This document shows positions 19,068-29,810 of a stretch of 64,000 nt of DNA, in pieces. The stretch is from Actinospica acidithermotolerans (GTDB taxonomy: Bacteria; Actinomycetota; Actinomycetes; Streptomycetales; Catenulisporaceae), in contig NZ_JAGSOH010000002.1 of the NCBI RefSeq assembly GCF_018139625.1, positions 62,001 through 126,000 on the forward strand, given 5' to 3'. The notes under the pieces were generated by a model, which had not been told where the DNA came from, made no database searches, and saw only the letters and a program-made list of their open reading frames with translations. Positions within the stretch are counted from its first letter, which is position 1, and each line of letters opens with the position of its first letter. Both the position numbers and the translations under genes were made by a program.

Positions 19068-20693
19068 CTAGCCGTCGGAGCGCCGGCGATAGAGCGTGAA
19101 GCTTTCCAGCGCCTGCACCGTGCCGTAGGGCTGCACCACGTTGTAGTAGGTGACCCGGATGCTGGTCGTGCCGCCCGGCGCGCTGCCCGGGTCCACGTCG
19201 AAGGCCGCGAAGCCGTAGGGGTGCTCCTCGTCCCGGAAGGCCGACCAGACGGCGTCCTCCATGACGTAGGTCGGCTTGCGCTTGCCGGTGGTGACCGGGC
19301 CGCTGACCGCGGTGATGACCTTCGCCTGGCCGTTGGTGAAGAACTCGGTGTTGCTGTTCGCCGAGTTTCCGCCGCCGCCGAGCACCATGTGCACGGTGCC
19401 CTGGCCGGTATCGATGTTGGCGTCCTCGGTCGAGACCGGGTTCGGCGTCAGCGTCTCCGAGCCGGAGACCGTGCCGCGCACCGCATAGGAGCGCTCGTAG
19501 TCGTGCTCGTGACCGCACACGACGAGGTCGACCTCGTACTCGTCGAACAGCGGTCCCCAGCTCTCCCGGATGCCGAGGTCGGCCCCGTTCGCGTTGCAGG
19601 AGCTGATGATCACCTGGTGCATGCAGACGACGACCCAGTCGATCGCCTTCGACTTTCGCGCAGCCGCGAGTTGCTTCTCCAGCCAGGCCTTCTGCTCGCC
19701 GCCGCTGTAACCGTTGACGTAGCTGTCGCCCGCGTCCTGCAGGGCCACGTCGTCGTTGGCGACGACGATGACGCGCACGCTGCCGACGGTGAAGGCGTAC
19801 CAGAGGCCTTCGAAGTCCGCGGAGCCGTTGCTCGGCACCGAGAAGCGGGTGCGGAAGGAGTCATAGCCGATGGCGCCGTTGCCGAGCTCGTTCTCGTGGT
19901 TGCCGGGGGCCGGCATCCACGGCCGCTTGCGGGCGGAGCGCTCGTTGTTGGTGAAGAAGTCGTTCCAGGTGCGCACTCGGTCGACCGAGAGGTTCGCGTA
20001 GCTCAGGTCGCCGTTGATCAGGTGGAACAGCGGGCGGACCTGCTCGATCGCATCCACGATGTCGCCGGCGGACGGCGCGGCGAGGGTGGTGATCTCGGCG
20101 GAGTACGAGGTGCCGCTGGTCCCCCAGCTCGAGGTCGGCACGCACTGGTCGCCGAAGCTGGTGAAGGTGAACGGGCTGCGCCCGACCGGCGCGGTCTCGA
20201 AGGTGCCGGCGTCCGGCAGCACGCCGTCGGCCAGGGCGGCGTAGATGTACGTCGTGTTCGGCTGCAGGCCGGTGAGCCTGGCGTGGTGGATGTAGCACTC
20301 GATCTTGGAGTCGGCGTCGATGTAGGTGACCGTCTCGGCGCGCGCCTCGTCGCCGAAGCCGCCGTCCGGCGTGCCGAAGCGCACGCGCGGGTTGGAGACC
20401 GACGCGGCGGTGCTCCAGGAGACGGTCATCTCCCGGGCCGGGTCGGTGCCGAAGGTCAGGTGCAGCCCGGAGTTCGGCGGTGCGCCGAGCTTCTCAGGCT
20501 GCTTCCAAAGGAGCGGAGAAGGGGTCTTGGACGCGGTGGACGTTGCAGAAGATGCGGACACTGCGGCGGATGCCTCCGAGTCGACGAGGATCACGGGCGC
20601 TGCCGCGAACGTGCCCGTGACGGCGGCGGCACGCAGCGCGGATCGACGCGAGAGCGGCAGCCTGCCCTCGCCGTCGGTGGTGTGGGTAGTCAT
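19068..20693 (-). CDS. Tat-exported purple acid phosphatase-like metallophosphoesterase
   Basis: 541 residues. The signal has the twin-arginine motif SRRSALRAAAVTGTFAAAPV, so the enzyme is folded before export. A fibronectin-III-like purple-phosphatase N-terminal domain (LTFGTDPAREMTVSWSTAAS) precedes the metallophosphatase domain. Metal-ligand motifs are TSFGDQ, INGDLSY, PGNHE, CMHQV and CGHEHDYERS in the expected order. Probably releases phosphate from extracellular phosphoesters. The upstream region shows no PHO box I could confirm. Confidence 0.93.
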   Translation of the reverse strand: MTTHTTDGEGRLPLSRRSALRAAAVTGTFAAAPVILVDSEASAAVSASSATSTASKTPSPLLWKQPEKLGAPPNSGLHLTFGTDPAREMTVSWSTAASVSNPRVRFGTPDGGFGDEARAETVTYIDADSKIECYIHHARLTGLQPNTTYIYAALADGVLPDAGTFETAPVGRSPFTFTSFGDQCVPTSSWGTSGTSYSAEITTLAAPSAGDIVDAIEQVRPLFHLINGDLSYANLSVDRVRTWNDFFTNNERSARKRPWMPAPGNHENELGNGAIGYDSFRTRFSVPSNGSADFEGLWYAFTVGSVRVIVVANDDVALQDAGDSYVNGYSGGEQKAWLEKQLAAARKSKAIDWVVVCMHQVIISSCNANGADLGIRESWGPLFDEYEVDLVVCGHEHDYERSYAVRGTVSGSETLTPNPVSTEDANIDTGQGTVHMVLGGGGNSANSNTEFFTNGQAKVITAVSGPVTTGKRKPTYVMEDAVWSAFRDEEHPYGFAAFDVDPGSAPGGTTSIRVTYYNVVQPYGTVQALESFTLYRRRSDG

Positions 20694-20771
20694 GGTTCTG
20701 GACGTTAGCCGTGCAGTCTGTCCTGAGCCGCTGCCTCCAGGAGAAATGCACGGTGACTTCGCGGCGAACGG

Positions 20772-23150
20772 TCAGTTGAGTGCTGCGCGCACCTCAGCGA
20801 TGAGCTCCTCCGCGACCGCGCTTCCCACCGCGGTCTCCGAGCCGGCGCCGAAGGTCAGGTAGAACACGTCCACAGCCTGTGGACCGAGCGTCGCGATCCG
20901 GGCCCGCTCGATGTCGGCGCCGGTTCCGGCGATGGCGGCGGCGATCCGGTGCAGCAGGCCGGGAGTGTCCTCGGCGCGCACCTCGAGCACGGTCGCCGTC
21001 TCCGACGCGCTCGGCAGCAGGCGGACCGTCGCAGGCGCCTCGTTCGGGCGCTGCCTGCGCTGCGAGGCGCGCTCCTGGTCCCGCGTCGCCAGCCGGTCGG
21101 CGATCTTGAGCGAACCGGCCCGCGCGCTGCGCAGGTCCGTGCGGAGCCGGACGAGATCCGGCAGTTCGCCGTACTCGGCCGCGACGGTCCACCGCTGCAC
21201 GGCGTACGCCTTGCCCTCCGCCTTAGCGGAGTTCAGCTCGGCCGAGAGCACGCGCACGTGACGCAGCGTCAGGACCCCCGCGACCAGCGCGAGCGCGCCG
21301 ACCTGATCCGGGATCGCGATGTCGATGCGGCCGATTCCGGCGCTGCCCGGCGCCACCGCCTGCACGGCGATCCCGTCCGGTGCGATCGCCGCCTGCGAGG
21401 CGAGCGCGAGGTCCGCCTCGTCTTGCTCGACGGTGTGCGCGCTCGGCTGCTCCTCCCCCGCCAGGACGGCCTGCGCACGCAGTCCGAGCTCGCGGTAGAG
21501 CGACGCGCGCCACGTGGACCACACGGCAGGGCCGGTGGCCTGGGAGTCGGACTCGGTCAGCAGTTGCAGCAGGGCGACGAAGTCGGCCGGGCTCGTACCG
21601 GACTCCCCCGCCGCGGCCAGCAGCGGCGCCAGCGTCGCGGGATCGGTCGGGTCCCGGTGCACGGCGAGCTCGGCGAACAGAAGGTGATGCCGCGTCAGTG
21701 CGACGAGCGTGGCGATGTCATGGGCCGGGAAGCTGAGGCGCGCGGCCAGCTTCGCGACGATGTCCGCGCCGGTCGCGCAGTGGTCGCCGGGCAGTCCCTT
21801 GCCGAGGTCGTGGAAGAGCGCGGCGGCGAGCAGCAGGTCCACGCGGTCCACGCGGCGGGTGCGCTCGGCGGCGTGCACGACGGTCTGCACGATGTGCCGG
21901 TCCACGGTGTGCACGTGGAGCGCGTTGCGCTGCGGAAGCGACCTGATCCGCTCCCACTCGGGCAGCAGCCGCACCAGGAGTCCGGTGCGGTCCAGCGCCT
22001 CCAGGACCGGGATGAGGCCCGGGCCGGCGCCGAGCAGGCGCATCAGTTCGGCGCGCGCGTACTCCGGCCACGGCTCGGGCAGCACGGCCGTGGACGCGGC
22101 CAGCCGCTCCAGCGAGGCGGGCGAGATGGGCAGCCCGGCCCGCGCGGCGGCGGAGGCGATGCGCAGCGGCAGCACCGGGTCGTTCAGGTCGGCCGCGAGC
22201 GCGAGAGCGGCCTCGCCCTCCGCCTTCACGACGCCGTCCGCCAGCGGCTCACGGGGCGGGGCACTGCTGCCGCCGCGACGCAGCAGACCACTGATGCCGC
22301 TCGACCGGTTCCGGGCGGCGAGCGCCTGATCGACGCGGCGCCAGGCCACATCGCACGCGTAGTCGATGGTCCGCGCCGCGTCGCTGACCGACCGCATCAA
22401 CTCATCGGCACTCTCGAATTCGAGCGCGGCGGCCAGCTCGTCCTGCTCCTGCAGCAGGATGCGGTCCGCGGCTCTGCCGGTGCGCGTGTGCAGCACCCAG
22501 CGGACGTCCAGCAGAAAGGCCTGCGCGGCCTCGGGGTCGCCATGCGGAACGTCGGCGATCCAGCTCGCGGCGATCGCCCGCAGGCTGTCCGCGTCCCGCA
22601 GGCCGCCGGTGCACTCCTTGAGGTCCCCCTCAAGCCGGTAAGCCAGTTCCCCGTGGCGCTCCCGGCGCTGCTCGCGCATCGCCCTCAGCTCGGGCAGCCG
22701 GCGCGGGGCGTTCTTGCGCCAGTCCGCCAGCACCACCGAGCGCAGCGACTCGGTCAGCTGCGGATCGCCGGCGATGTGCCGGGCCGTCAGCATGCCGAGT
22801 ACGACAGCCAGGTCCTCCAGCGCCACCGAGCGCGCCTCGGCCACCGTGCGCACCGAGTGGTCGAGCTTCACCTTGGCGTCCCAGATGGGGTACCAGACGG
22901 AGTCGGCGAGCTCGGCGACGGCCTTGGCGTCCCGCGAGCCGTCGTGCAGCAGCACGACGTCGAGGTCGCTGCCCGGGCTCAGCTGCCGGCGGCCGTAGCC
23001 GCCGACCGCCACCAGGGCGGCGCCCTCGACGTCGCCGAGCAGTCCGGCCAGCCACGCGTCCATCTCCGCGGAGCGCGCCTCGCGTCCCTGTGCGAATCGC
23101 AAAGCGTGCTCCCCTTCGAGGTGCGTGACCGGCCGGCCGGGGTCGTTCAC
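20772..23150 (-). CDS. glnD: Protein-PII uridylyltransferase/adenylyltransferase
   Basis: 792 residues: nucleotidyltransferase domain GGYGRRQLSPGSDLDVVLLH (G-S-x-D-x-D), a HD domain (ALFHDLGKGLPGDHC), and two ACT repeats at the C-terminus (IDIAIPDQVGALALVAGVL; VLEVRAEDTPGLLHRIAAAI). In actinomycetes, GlnD adenylylates PII (GlnK) on Tyr51 in response to nitrogen limitation. The gene is 21 bases after glnB and completes amtB-glnB-glnD. Start GTG 23150 lacks a strong ribosome-binding site, consistent with coupling to glnB. Confidence 0.96.
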   Translation of the reverse strand: MNDPGRPVTHLEGEHALRFAQGREARSAEMDAWLAGLLGDVEGAALVAVGGYGRRQLSPGSDLDVVLLHDGSRDAKAVAELADSVWYPIWDAKVKLDHSVRTVAEARSVALEDLAVVLGMLTARHIAGDPQLTESLRSVVLADWRKNAPRRLPELRAMREQRRERHGELAYRLEGDLKECTGGLRDADSLRAIAASWIADVPHGDPEAAQAFLLDVRWVLHTRTGRAADRILLQEQDELAAALEFESADELMRSVSDAARTIDYACDVAWRRVDQALAARNRSSGISGLLRRGGSSAPPREPLADGVVKAEGEAALALAADLNDPVLPLRIASAAARAGLPISPASLERLAASTAVLPEPWPEYARAELMRLLGAGPGLIPVLEALDRTGLLVRLLPEWERIRSLPQRNALHVHTVDRHIVQTVVHAAERTRRVDRVDLLLAAALFHDLGKGLPGDHCATGADIVAKLAARLSFPAHDIATLVALTRHHLLFAELAVHRDPTDPATLAPLLAAAGESGTSPADFVALLQLLTESDSQATGPAVWSTWRASLYRELGLRAQAVLAGEEQPSAHTVEQDEADLALASQAAIAPDGIAVQAVAPGSAGIGRIDIAIPDQVGALALVAGVLTLRHVRVLSAELNSAKAEGKAYAVQRWTVAAEYGELPDLVRLRTDLRSARAGSLKIADRLATRDQERASQRRQRPNEAPATVRLLPSASETATVLEVRAEDTPGLLHRIAAAIAGTGADIERARIATLGPQAVDVFYLTFGAGSETAVGSAVAEELIAEVRAALN

Positions 23151-23171
23151 TTCGTACGTGTTACAGAGCTC

Positions 23172-24907
<1,736 letters not shown>

Positions 24908-25010
24908 GGTTCACGTTTCCTTCGTGTTGGCGCGATTTCGTCAAGGTCCGGAGAGTGGTGCGATGCGTCAACACGATCGCGGCGCACCGTTACCGCGCGC
25001 CGCCTGCGTT

Positions 25011-25026
25011 GTTTCCCGACCGTGAC
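25011..25026 (-). promoter_or_regulatory. GlnR-like box upstream of amtB
   Basis: On the minus strand it reads GTCAC, six bases, GAAAC, matching the Streptomyces GlnR half-site gTnAC-n6-GaAAc exactly. A further GTAAC sits 15 bases upstream (25,042-25,046) with a poor second half, so a second box may be degenerate. It is about 105 bases before the amtB start, a plausible activator position. Confidence 0.7.
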
Positions 25027-25042
25027 GGAATCGGCAAGAAGG

Positions 25043-26536
25043 TTACGTATGTGTGAACGACGGGGCGGCGGATGCGCCGTCCCCCGGCTCGCGCTCCTCG
25101 GGGAACGCCGCACGTACCCGCGAGGCGGCCTCACGCAGCCGTTCCTCGGCCAGCCGGGACCTGATGCGTACGGCCAGACCTCCGGCGGTGCGCAGCGCGG
25201 CCACGGCGGCCGCACGGTGCCCGAGCACGGCGTGCGCCTCGGCCGAACCGGTGAGCGCCTCGACCCGCCCGCGCAACTGGCGCGGGAAGTCGCGCTCGTA
25301 GAGGCCGGCCGCCGCGTCGAACTCGGCCGCCGCCTCGCCGGTCAGCTGCGGCAGCCGGGAGGCCAGGTCGCGCAGGGCGCGGGCGGCCTCGAGGCGGACC
25401 GCCGCCGGGGTGAAGGTGGGCGGCCACGGGTGGCTCGCGTTGCTGAGCGGGGTCGAATTCGGCCCGTACTCGGCGGCCCAGCCCTTGGCGTGTAACGTCC
25501 GGGCCCGCTCGAGCGCGAGCTTCGCGGGCTCGATCCGGCCCAGCGCGCCGTAGCCGCGGGCCTCGACGAGGTCCACGAACGCCGCGGGCAGCGGGTCGAG
25601 GTCCCCGCGGGTCGCGGTGCGCCCGACGGCCAGCAGGTCCAGCGCGTCCTGCGCGCGGTTCAGGCCCACGAGCTGGCGGGCCGTCGCGGCGAGGACGACG
25701 GCGATCGTGTTGCGATCGGCGCTCTCCTTCGCCGCGTGCAGGCCGAGCACGAGGTACCGCTGCGCCGCCGCCTGCAGTCCGCTGTCCAGCGCCATCTCGC
25801 CCGCGAGCAGGCAGTAGTGCGCGGCGATGCGGAAGATGCGCGGGTGCGCCGGCTCGGGACTGTGCCGGATCAGCTCGGCCACCTCGTACAGCTGCCCGGT
25901 CACCGCGGCGCGCCGGATCCCGCCGCCGATCGCCGCCTCCCAGTCGCGGAACACGCGCAGCGTCTCCTCGAGCTGGTCGGCCAGCACCGCGGCCCGGCCC
26001 GGGCGGCCGCGCTGCGGCTGGGCCGGGATCGGACCGCCCGAGGGCAGCGCCTCCAGCACGTCGATGGAGCGCTGCGGCGCGGGCACGTAGGGCAGCAGCC
26101 AGCGCTTGACCGGCTCGATCAGCGCGGTGCCCGCGGCCAGCGGCGGCGCGCCGTCGCCCACCCGGCGCGCCGGGTTCGGCCCGAGCAGCAGGTCGCTGCG
26201 GCAGAACTCGGCCAGCAGCTCCGCCGTGCGCTCCGGCCCCCAGGGCAGGTCGGCCAGGGTGCCCGCGATCGGGCTCGAGGGCTCGCGCAGGCCGAGGTCG
26301 CTGAGCGTGACCACGCAGCCGAAGCGCTCGCTGAACAGCTCGGTGAGAATCCGCGGAATCGGATCGCGCGGCTGCTCGCCGTCCAGCCACCGACGCACCC
26401 GCGAGGTGTCGGTGGCCACATGTGTCGCGCCGAGATCCCTTGCCCTGCGGTTGACCATCCGGGCGACTTCGCCCTTGGACCAGCCGCTGCGCTGGAACCA
26501 GGAGGCGAACAGGGCGTTGGGTACGCGTTCAGGCAC
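25043..26536 (-). CDS. nsdA: NsdA-like regulator of development and antibiotic production
   Basis: 497 residues. The N-terminus (SWFQRSGWSKGEVARMVNRR and THVATDTSRVRRWLDGEQPR) matches the DNA-binding-like head of Streptomyces NsdA, and the rest is helical with TPR-like repeats (ARQLVGLNRAQDALDLLAVG, AYGALGRIEPAKL-type pairs). Gene order next to amtB-glnB-glnD equals SCO5582-5585. In S. coelicolor, nsdA disruption raises antibiotic production, so it acts as a negative regulator; mechanism is not settled. The primase-like gene starts divergently 263 bases away. Confidence 0.9.
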   Translation of the reverse strand: MPERVPNALFASWFQRSGWSKGEVARMVNRRARDLGATHVATDTSRVRRWLDGEQPRDPIPRILTELFSERFGCVVTLSDLGLREPSSPIAGTLADLPWGPERTAELLAEFCRSDLLLGPNPARRVGDGAPPLAAGTALIEPVKRWLLPYVPAPQRSIDVLEALPSGGPIPAQPQRGRPGRAAVLADQLEETLRVFRDWEAAIGGGIRRAAVTGQLYEVAELIRHSPEPAHPRIFRIAAHYCLLAGEMALDSGLQAAAQRYLVLGLHAAKESADRNTIAVVLAATARQLVGLNRAQDALDLLAVGRTATRGDLDPLPAAFVDLVEARGYGALGRIEPAKLALERARTLHAKGWAAEYGPNSTPLSNASHPWPPTFTPAAVRLEAARALRDLASRLPQLTGEAAAEFDAAAGLYERDFPRQLRGRVEALTGSAEAHAVLGHRAAAVAALRTAGGLAVRIRSRLAEERLREAASRVRAAFPEEREPGDGASAAPSFTHT

Positions 26537-26799
26537 GATGGATCGCCGCCGTGATTGCCAGGTCGCTCATGGTGAGGCGACGGTAACGCCTTGGAGCGGA
26601 CTCGCGCAGGCGTTTGCCGGAATGCGCCAGGATTCGCCACCCGCGACATCCTGCGTTCCCGGCGCGCGGTGGCTAGCGTTACCTGGTGAGAGGCTGTCAC
26701 GGGGAGTACAGCCCGAGGCTCGACCGTGCCGAAAACGGCATACCCGGCCGTGTGTAAGCAGCGGGCGAAGATGGAAGACAAGACTTTGTGGGGCGTGTG

Positions 26800-27357
26800 A
26801 TGCGTGGGCCGAACCTCGGCTTACTGCCGCGGCAGGTGCGCCGTCCGGCGCAGGGAACGGCGCGGGCGGCGACGGCGCGGCAGTGTGCCGTGCGCTACGC
26901 CGCGTACGGCTGGCCGGTGACCACCGGCTCGACGACGCCGACCCGCGATCCCGAACAGGCGCAGACCCTCTGGTCGATGCTGCCGAGCGCGTCCGTGCAC
27001 GCGGTCAGCGGCGAGGCCTTCGACGTCGTCGAGGCGGACGCCTCGACGGGACGCGCCGCGCTGCTCCGGCTGGAGCGCCTCGGCGTGCCGGTCGGGCCGG
27101 TGCTCTGGGCGCCCGCGACCGACCGCATAGGCTTCCTCGTGCAGCGCGAGACGCTCGGCCAGGTACCGACGCTGCTGGGCGAGACCTGTCAGCTGCGCGT
27201 CCTGCACCGCGGTGACCTCGTCGAACTCCCCGGCTCGCCGCACAACCGCGTCCGCTGGCTCCGCGAGCCGGCCACCGTCGGCACGCCGCCGGAGCTGCCG
27301 CCCGCGCACGTCGTGCTCGGCGGCATCGCGAGCTGCCGCATCCCGCAGCGGCACTGA
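26800..27357 (+). CDS. Primase/polymerase N-domain-like protein (SCO5581-type)
   Basis: 185 residues from ATG 26800 (in-frame GTGs at 26788 and 26797 also possible). ARQCAVRYAAYGWPVTTGS at the N-terminus and WSMLPSASVHAVSGEAFDVV with LLRLERLGVPVGPVLWAP resemble the short Prim-Pol-like proteins adjacent to nsdA in Streptomyces. The cysteines that bind zinc in longer relatives are missing, and no clear catalytic triad could be assigned, so enzymatic activity is doubtful. It ends before a convergent terminator shared with ftsY. Confidence 0.75.
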   Translation: MRGPNLGLLPRQVRRPAQGTARAATARQCAVRYAAYGWPVTTGSTTPTRDPEQAQTLWSMLPSASVHAVSGEAFDVVEADASTGRAALLRLERLGVPVGPVLWAPATDRIGFLVQRETLGQVPTLLGETCQLRVLHRGDLVELPGSPHNRVRWLREPATVGTPPELPPAHVVLGGIASCRIPQRH

Positions 27358-27432
27358 AGCCGCGACATCAGGACCGCGGAAAGGCTTAGCAAGCGCGGCC
27401 GGGCGAAGCGGCAGCGCGGCAATGAGAACGGC

Positions 27433-27465
27433 GAAGGCCGCGGAGCGTGATGCTCCGCGGCCTTC
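27433..27465. terminator. Bidirectional terminator between primase-like gene and ftsY
   Basis: Perfect 14-bp stem GAAGGCCGCGGAGC / GCTCCGCGGCCTTC with a five-base loop, placed between two convergent genes. Confidence 0.85.
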
Positions 27466-27480
27466 GGCAAACCCGCTCCG

Positions 27481-28671
27481 TCAGCTGCCGACCAGGGCGT
27501 CGACGAAGGCGGCTGGGTCGAAGGGGGCCAGGTCGTCGGCGCCCTCGCCGAGGCCGACGAGCTTGACCGGGACGCCGAGCTCGCGCTGGACGGCGATGAC
27601 GATGCCGCCCTTGGCGGTGCCGTCGAGCTTCGTCAGGGCGATGCCGGTGATGTCGACCACCTCGCGGAAGACCCGGGCCTGGACGAGGCCGTTCTGCCCG
27701 GTGGTCGCGTCGAGGACGAGCAGCACCTCGTCGACCGGGCCCTGCTTCTCCACGACGCGCTTGACCTTGCCGAGCTCGTCCATCAGGCCGGTCTTGGTGT
27801 GCAGCCGGCCGGCCGTGTCGATCAGCGCGGTGTCCACGCCGAGCTCCTTGGCCTTGCGCACCGCCTCGAAGGCGACGGAGGCCGGGTCGGCGCCCTCGGC
27901 GCCGCGCACGGTGGTGGCGCCCACGCGGTCGCCCCAGGTCTCCAGCTGGTCGGCGGCGGCGGCGCGGAAGGTGTCGGCGGCGCCGAGGACGACGGTCCTG
28001 CCGTCGGCGATCAGCACCCGGGCGAGCTTGCCGGTGGTCGTCGTCTTGCCGACGCCGTTCACGCCGGCGACGAGGACCACGGCCGGGCCCTCGCCGTCCT
28101 CGCGCAGCGAGCGCACGGTGCGGTCCAGCTCCGGGTCGACCAGCTTGAGCAGCTCCTCCTTCAGCAGCTCGCGCAGCTCGTCGGGGGTGCGGGTGCCGAG
28201 CACCCGGGTCCGGGTGCGCAGCGCCTCGACGAGCTCCTGGGTGGGGCCGATGCCGAGGTCGCTGGTGAGCAGGACCTCCTCGATCTCCTCCCAGGTGTCC
28301 TCGTCCAGCTTGTCCCGGGACAGCAGCGAGAGCAGCCCCTTGCCGACGGCGCTGTTCGAGCGGGCCAGCCGGGAACGCAGCCGGACCAGCCGGTTCGCGC
28401 TCGGCTCGGGGGCCTCGAGCGCCGCCTTCGGCTTCTCGAGCTGCTCGACATCGACGGCGATCGAGTCCTTGCCTTCGACGAGAAGGTCGGACGCTCCCTC
28501 GTCCTCCCGCTCGGCCGCCTCGCCGAGCTTGAGCCGCAGGTCGTCGGGGGAACGCCGTTCGGAGGGCGGCAGGAAGCGGTCGGCGCGCTTGTTCCTCCCC
28601 CGCACGACGAGCGCGGCCACCAGGCTCGCGAAAAGCACTCCGGCGATGACGCCGATGATCACATCCACCAT
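27481..28671 (-). CDS. ftsY: Signal recognition particle receptor FtsY
   Basis: 396 residues from ATG 28671. An N-terminal membrane segment (VDVIIGVIAGVLFASLVAAL) and acidic linker precede the NG domain. G1 is VAGVNGVGKTTTTGKLARVL; G3 LIDTAGRLHTK; G4 ALTKLDGTAKGGIV; the C-terminal GLGEGADDLAPFDPAAFVDA is the family hallmark. Receptor for Ffh at the membrane. A membrane anchor on FtsY is common in actinobacteria. Confidence 0.97.
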   Translation of the reverse strand: MVDVIIGVIAGVLFASLVAALVVRGRNKRADRFLPPSERRSPDDLRLKLGEAAEREDEGASDLLVEGKDSIAVDVEQLEKPKAALEAPEPSANRLVRLRSRLARSNSAVGKGLLSLLSRDKLDEDTWEEIEEVLLTSDLGIGPTQELVEALRTRTRVLGTRTPDELRELLKEELLKLVDPELDRTVRSLREDGEGPAVVLVAGVNGVGKTTTTGKLARVLIADGRTVVLGAADTFRAAAADQLETWGDRVGATTVRGAEGADPASVAFEAVRKAKELGVDTALIDTAGRLHTKTGLMDELGKVKRVVEKQGPVDEVLLVLDATTGQNGLVQARVFREVVDITGIALTKLDGTAKGGIVIAVQRELGVPVKLVGLGEGADDLAPFDPAAFVDALVGS

Positions 28672-28715
28672 GATGTCTATTCTGTCAGGAACCGGACCGG
28701 AGCCTGGAATCGGCG

Positions 28716-29462
28716 CTATTCGATCGCGGCGAGGTCGAAGATGAAGCGCATCGCCTCGAGCCGTTTGAAGCCGCGGACCGCGTCGAGGATCTTGGTCACG
28801 TCGGACTGGACCATGTTCAGTTTCCCGCCGAGGAACGCGATCTTCTTCGCGACATAGGCCAGCTCGACCTGCGCCTGCGCCGCGGCCACCGGAGTGACCG
28901 TGCCGGCCGTGACGAACTCGGCCACCAGCAGGCCGCCGAGCGAGCCGATGAGGATGTTGATCAGCATCTGGATGGTGCCCTCGGCCAGCTGGGCCTCGCT
29001 GCGCACCGCGCGCACGCACTCCCAGGTGGTGCGCACGCAGCCGGCCAGCGCGTCGAGCTCGTCCAGGTAGACGGAGAGCGCGGGCTCGAAGCGGTCCGCC
29101 TCGGGCCCCTGCCATTCGGGGGTCAGCCTGCCGGCGACGGCCCGCAGCTCGTCGATCCTGGCGGACAGGTCCTGGTACCCGGCCTGCCAGATCTTCTCGA
29201 CCCGCTCGAGTTCCACGCAGTCGCCGGTCATCCGCTCCAGGGCGTGAAAGGGATTCGGCGCGCCGGTGTGGTCGCAGATGAAGAAGACGAGCTTCTTCTC
29301 CAGCGTGCTCAGGCCCGGAATGGGAATCGCGGGTATGTGAAAGTGCGACAGATGGGTGCGGCCGAACTCCGCGAGGCTCGCCTCGTCGACCTTTTTCGGC
29401 GCGTGCTCGTCGTAAGCGGCCGGGTCCGCGGCCACGGCGTCGTATCGGTGTGTCCAATGCAT
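28716..29462 (-). CDS. WXG100-like helical protein
   Basis: 248 residues, not a family I can name firmly. Residues about 90-130 have LSARIDELRAVAGRLTPEWQ-GPEADRFEPALSVY, which has the W-x-G-like turn and spacing of a WXG100/LXG-type ESX substrate, and the C-terminal half has two hydrophobic stretches (INILIGSLGGLLVAEFVTAG). It is followed upstream by a 95-residue helical protein 13 bases away. A pair of hypothetical genes between ftsY and smc is a known feature in Streptomyces. Type VII secretion association is inferred from sequence shape only. Confidence 0.6.
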   Translation of the reverse strand: MHWTHRYDAVAADPAAYDEHAPKKVDEASLAEFGRTHLSHFHIPAIPIPGLSTLEKKLVFFICDHTGAPNPFHALERMTGDCVELERVEKIWQAGYQDLSARIDELRAVAGRLTPEWQGPEADRFEPALSVYLDELDALAGCVRTTWECVRAVRSEAQLAEGTIQMLINILIGSLGGLLVAEFVTAGTVTPVAAAQAQVELAYVAKKIAFLGGKLNMVQSDVTKILDAVRGFKRLEAMRFIFDLAAIE

Positions 29463-29475
29463 GGATTCCCCCCGA

Positions 29476-29763
29476 CTACTCCTTCGCGGTGAATTCCGCG
29501 ATGAAAGACTCGGCGACCTCGCGCGCCTCGGTCAGGTTGACCTTGGTCGCGGGCAGCCGGTCGTGGTACGCGTCGCGCACCTTCGCCGCGTCGATCAGCT
29601 TCCCGAACGCGTGCTCGTGCACGCCCGCGGCGCCCAACTGCTCCTCAAACGTGACGCAGGCCGCGCCGACGGACTCGAGCGCGCCGACCAGGGCCCGCAC
29701 CAGGTCCGTTTCCACTCCCAGCAGAACCCTGACAAGCCCGACATCCCCACCCGACTCAGCCAT
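29476..29763 (-). CDS. Small helical protein, partner of WXG100-like gene
   Basis: 95 residues: LVRVLLGVETDLVRALVGAL, then EEQLGAAGVHEHAFGKLIDA and EAREVAESFIAEFTAKE. Its size and two-helix pattern resemble ESX-type or DUF2580-like partners (which also carry a G-x-H-x-x-F motif near the middle). It is 13 bases from the next gene, so the two are one unit. Function unknown. Confidence 0.6.
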   Translation of the reverse strand: MAESGGDVGLVRVLLGVETDLVRALVGALESVGAACVTFEEQLGAAGVHEHAFGKLIDAAKVRDAYHDRLPATKVNLTEAREVAESFIAEFTAKE

Positions 29764-29810
29764 GCGGAGCAGCGTACCGAGCCGGATGGGGGAAGGGAAG
29801 AGACTCCGGA

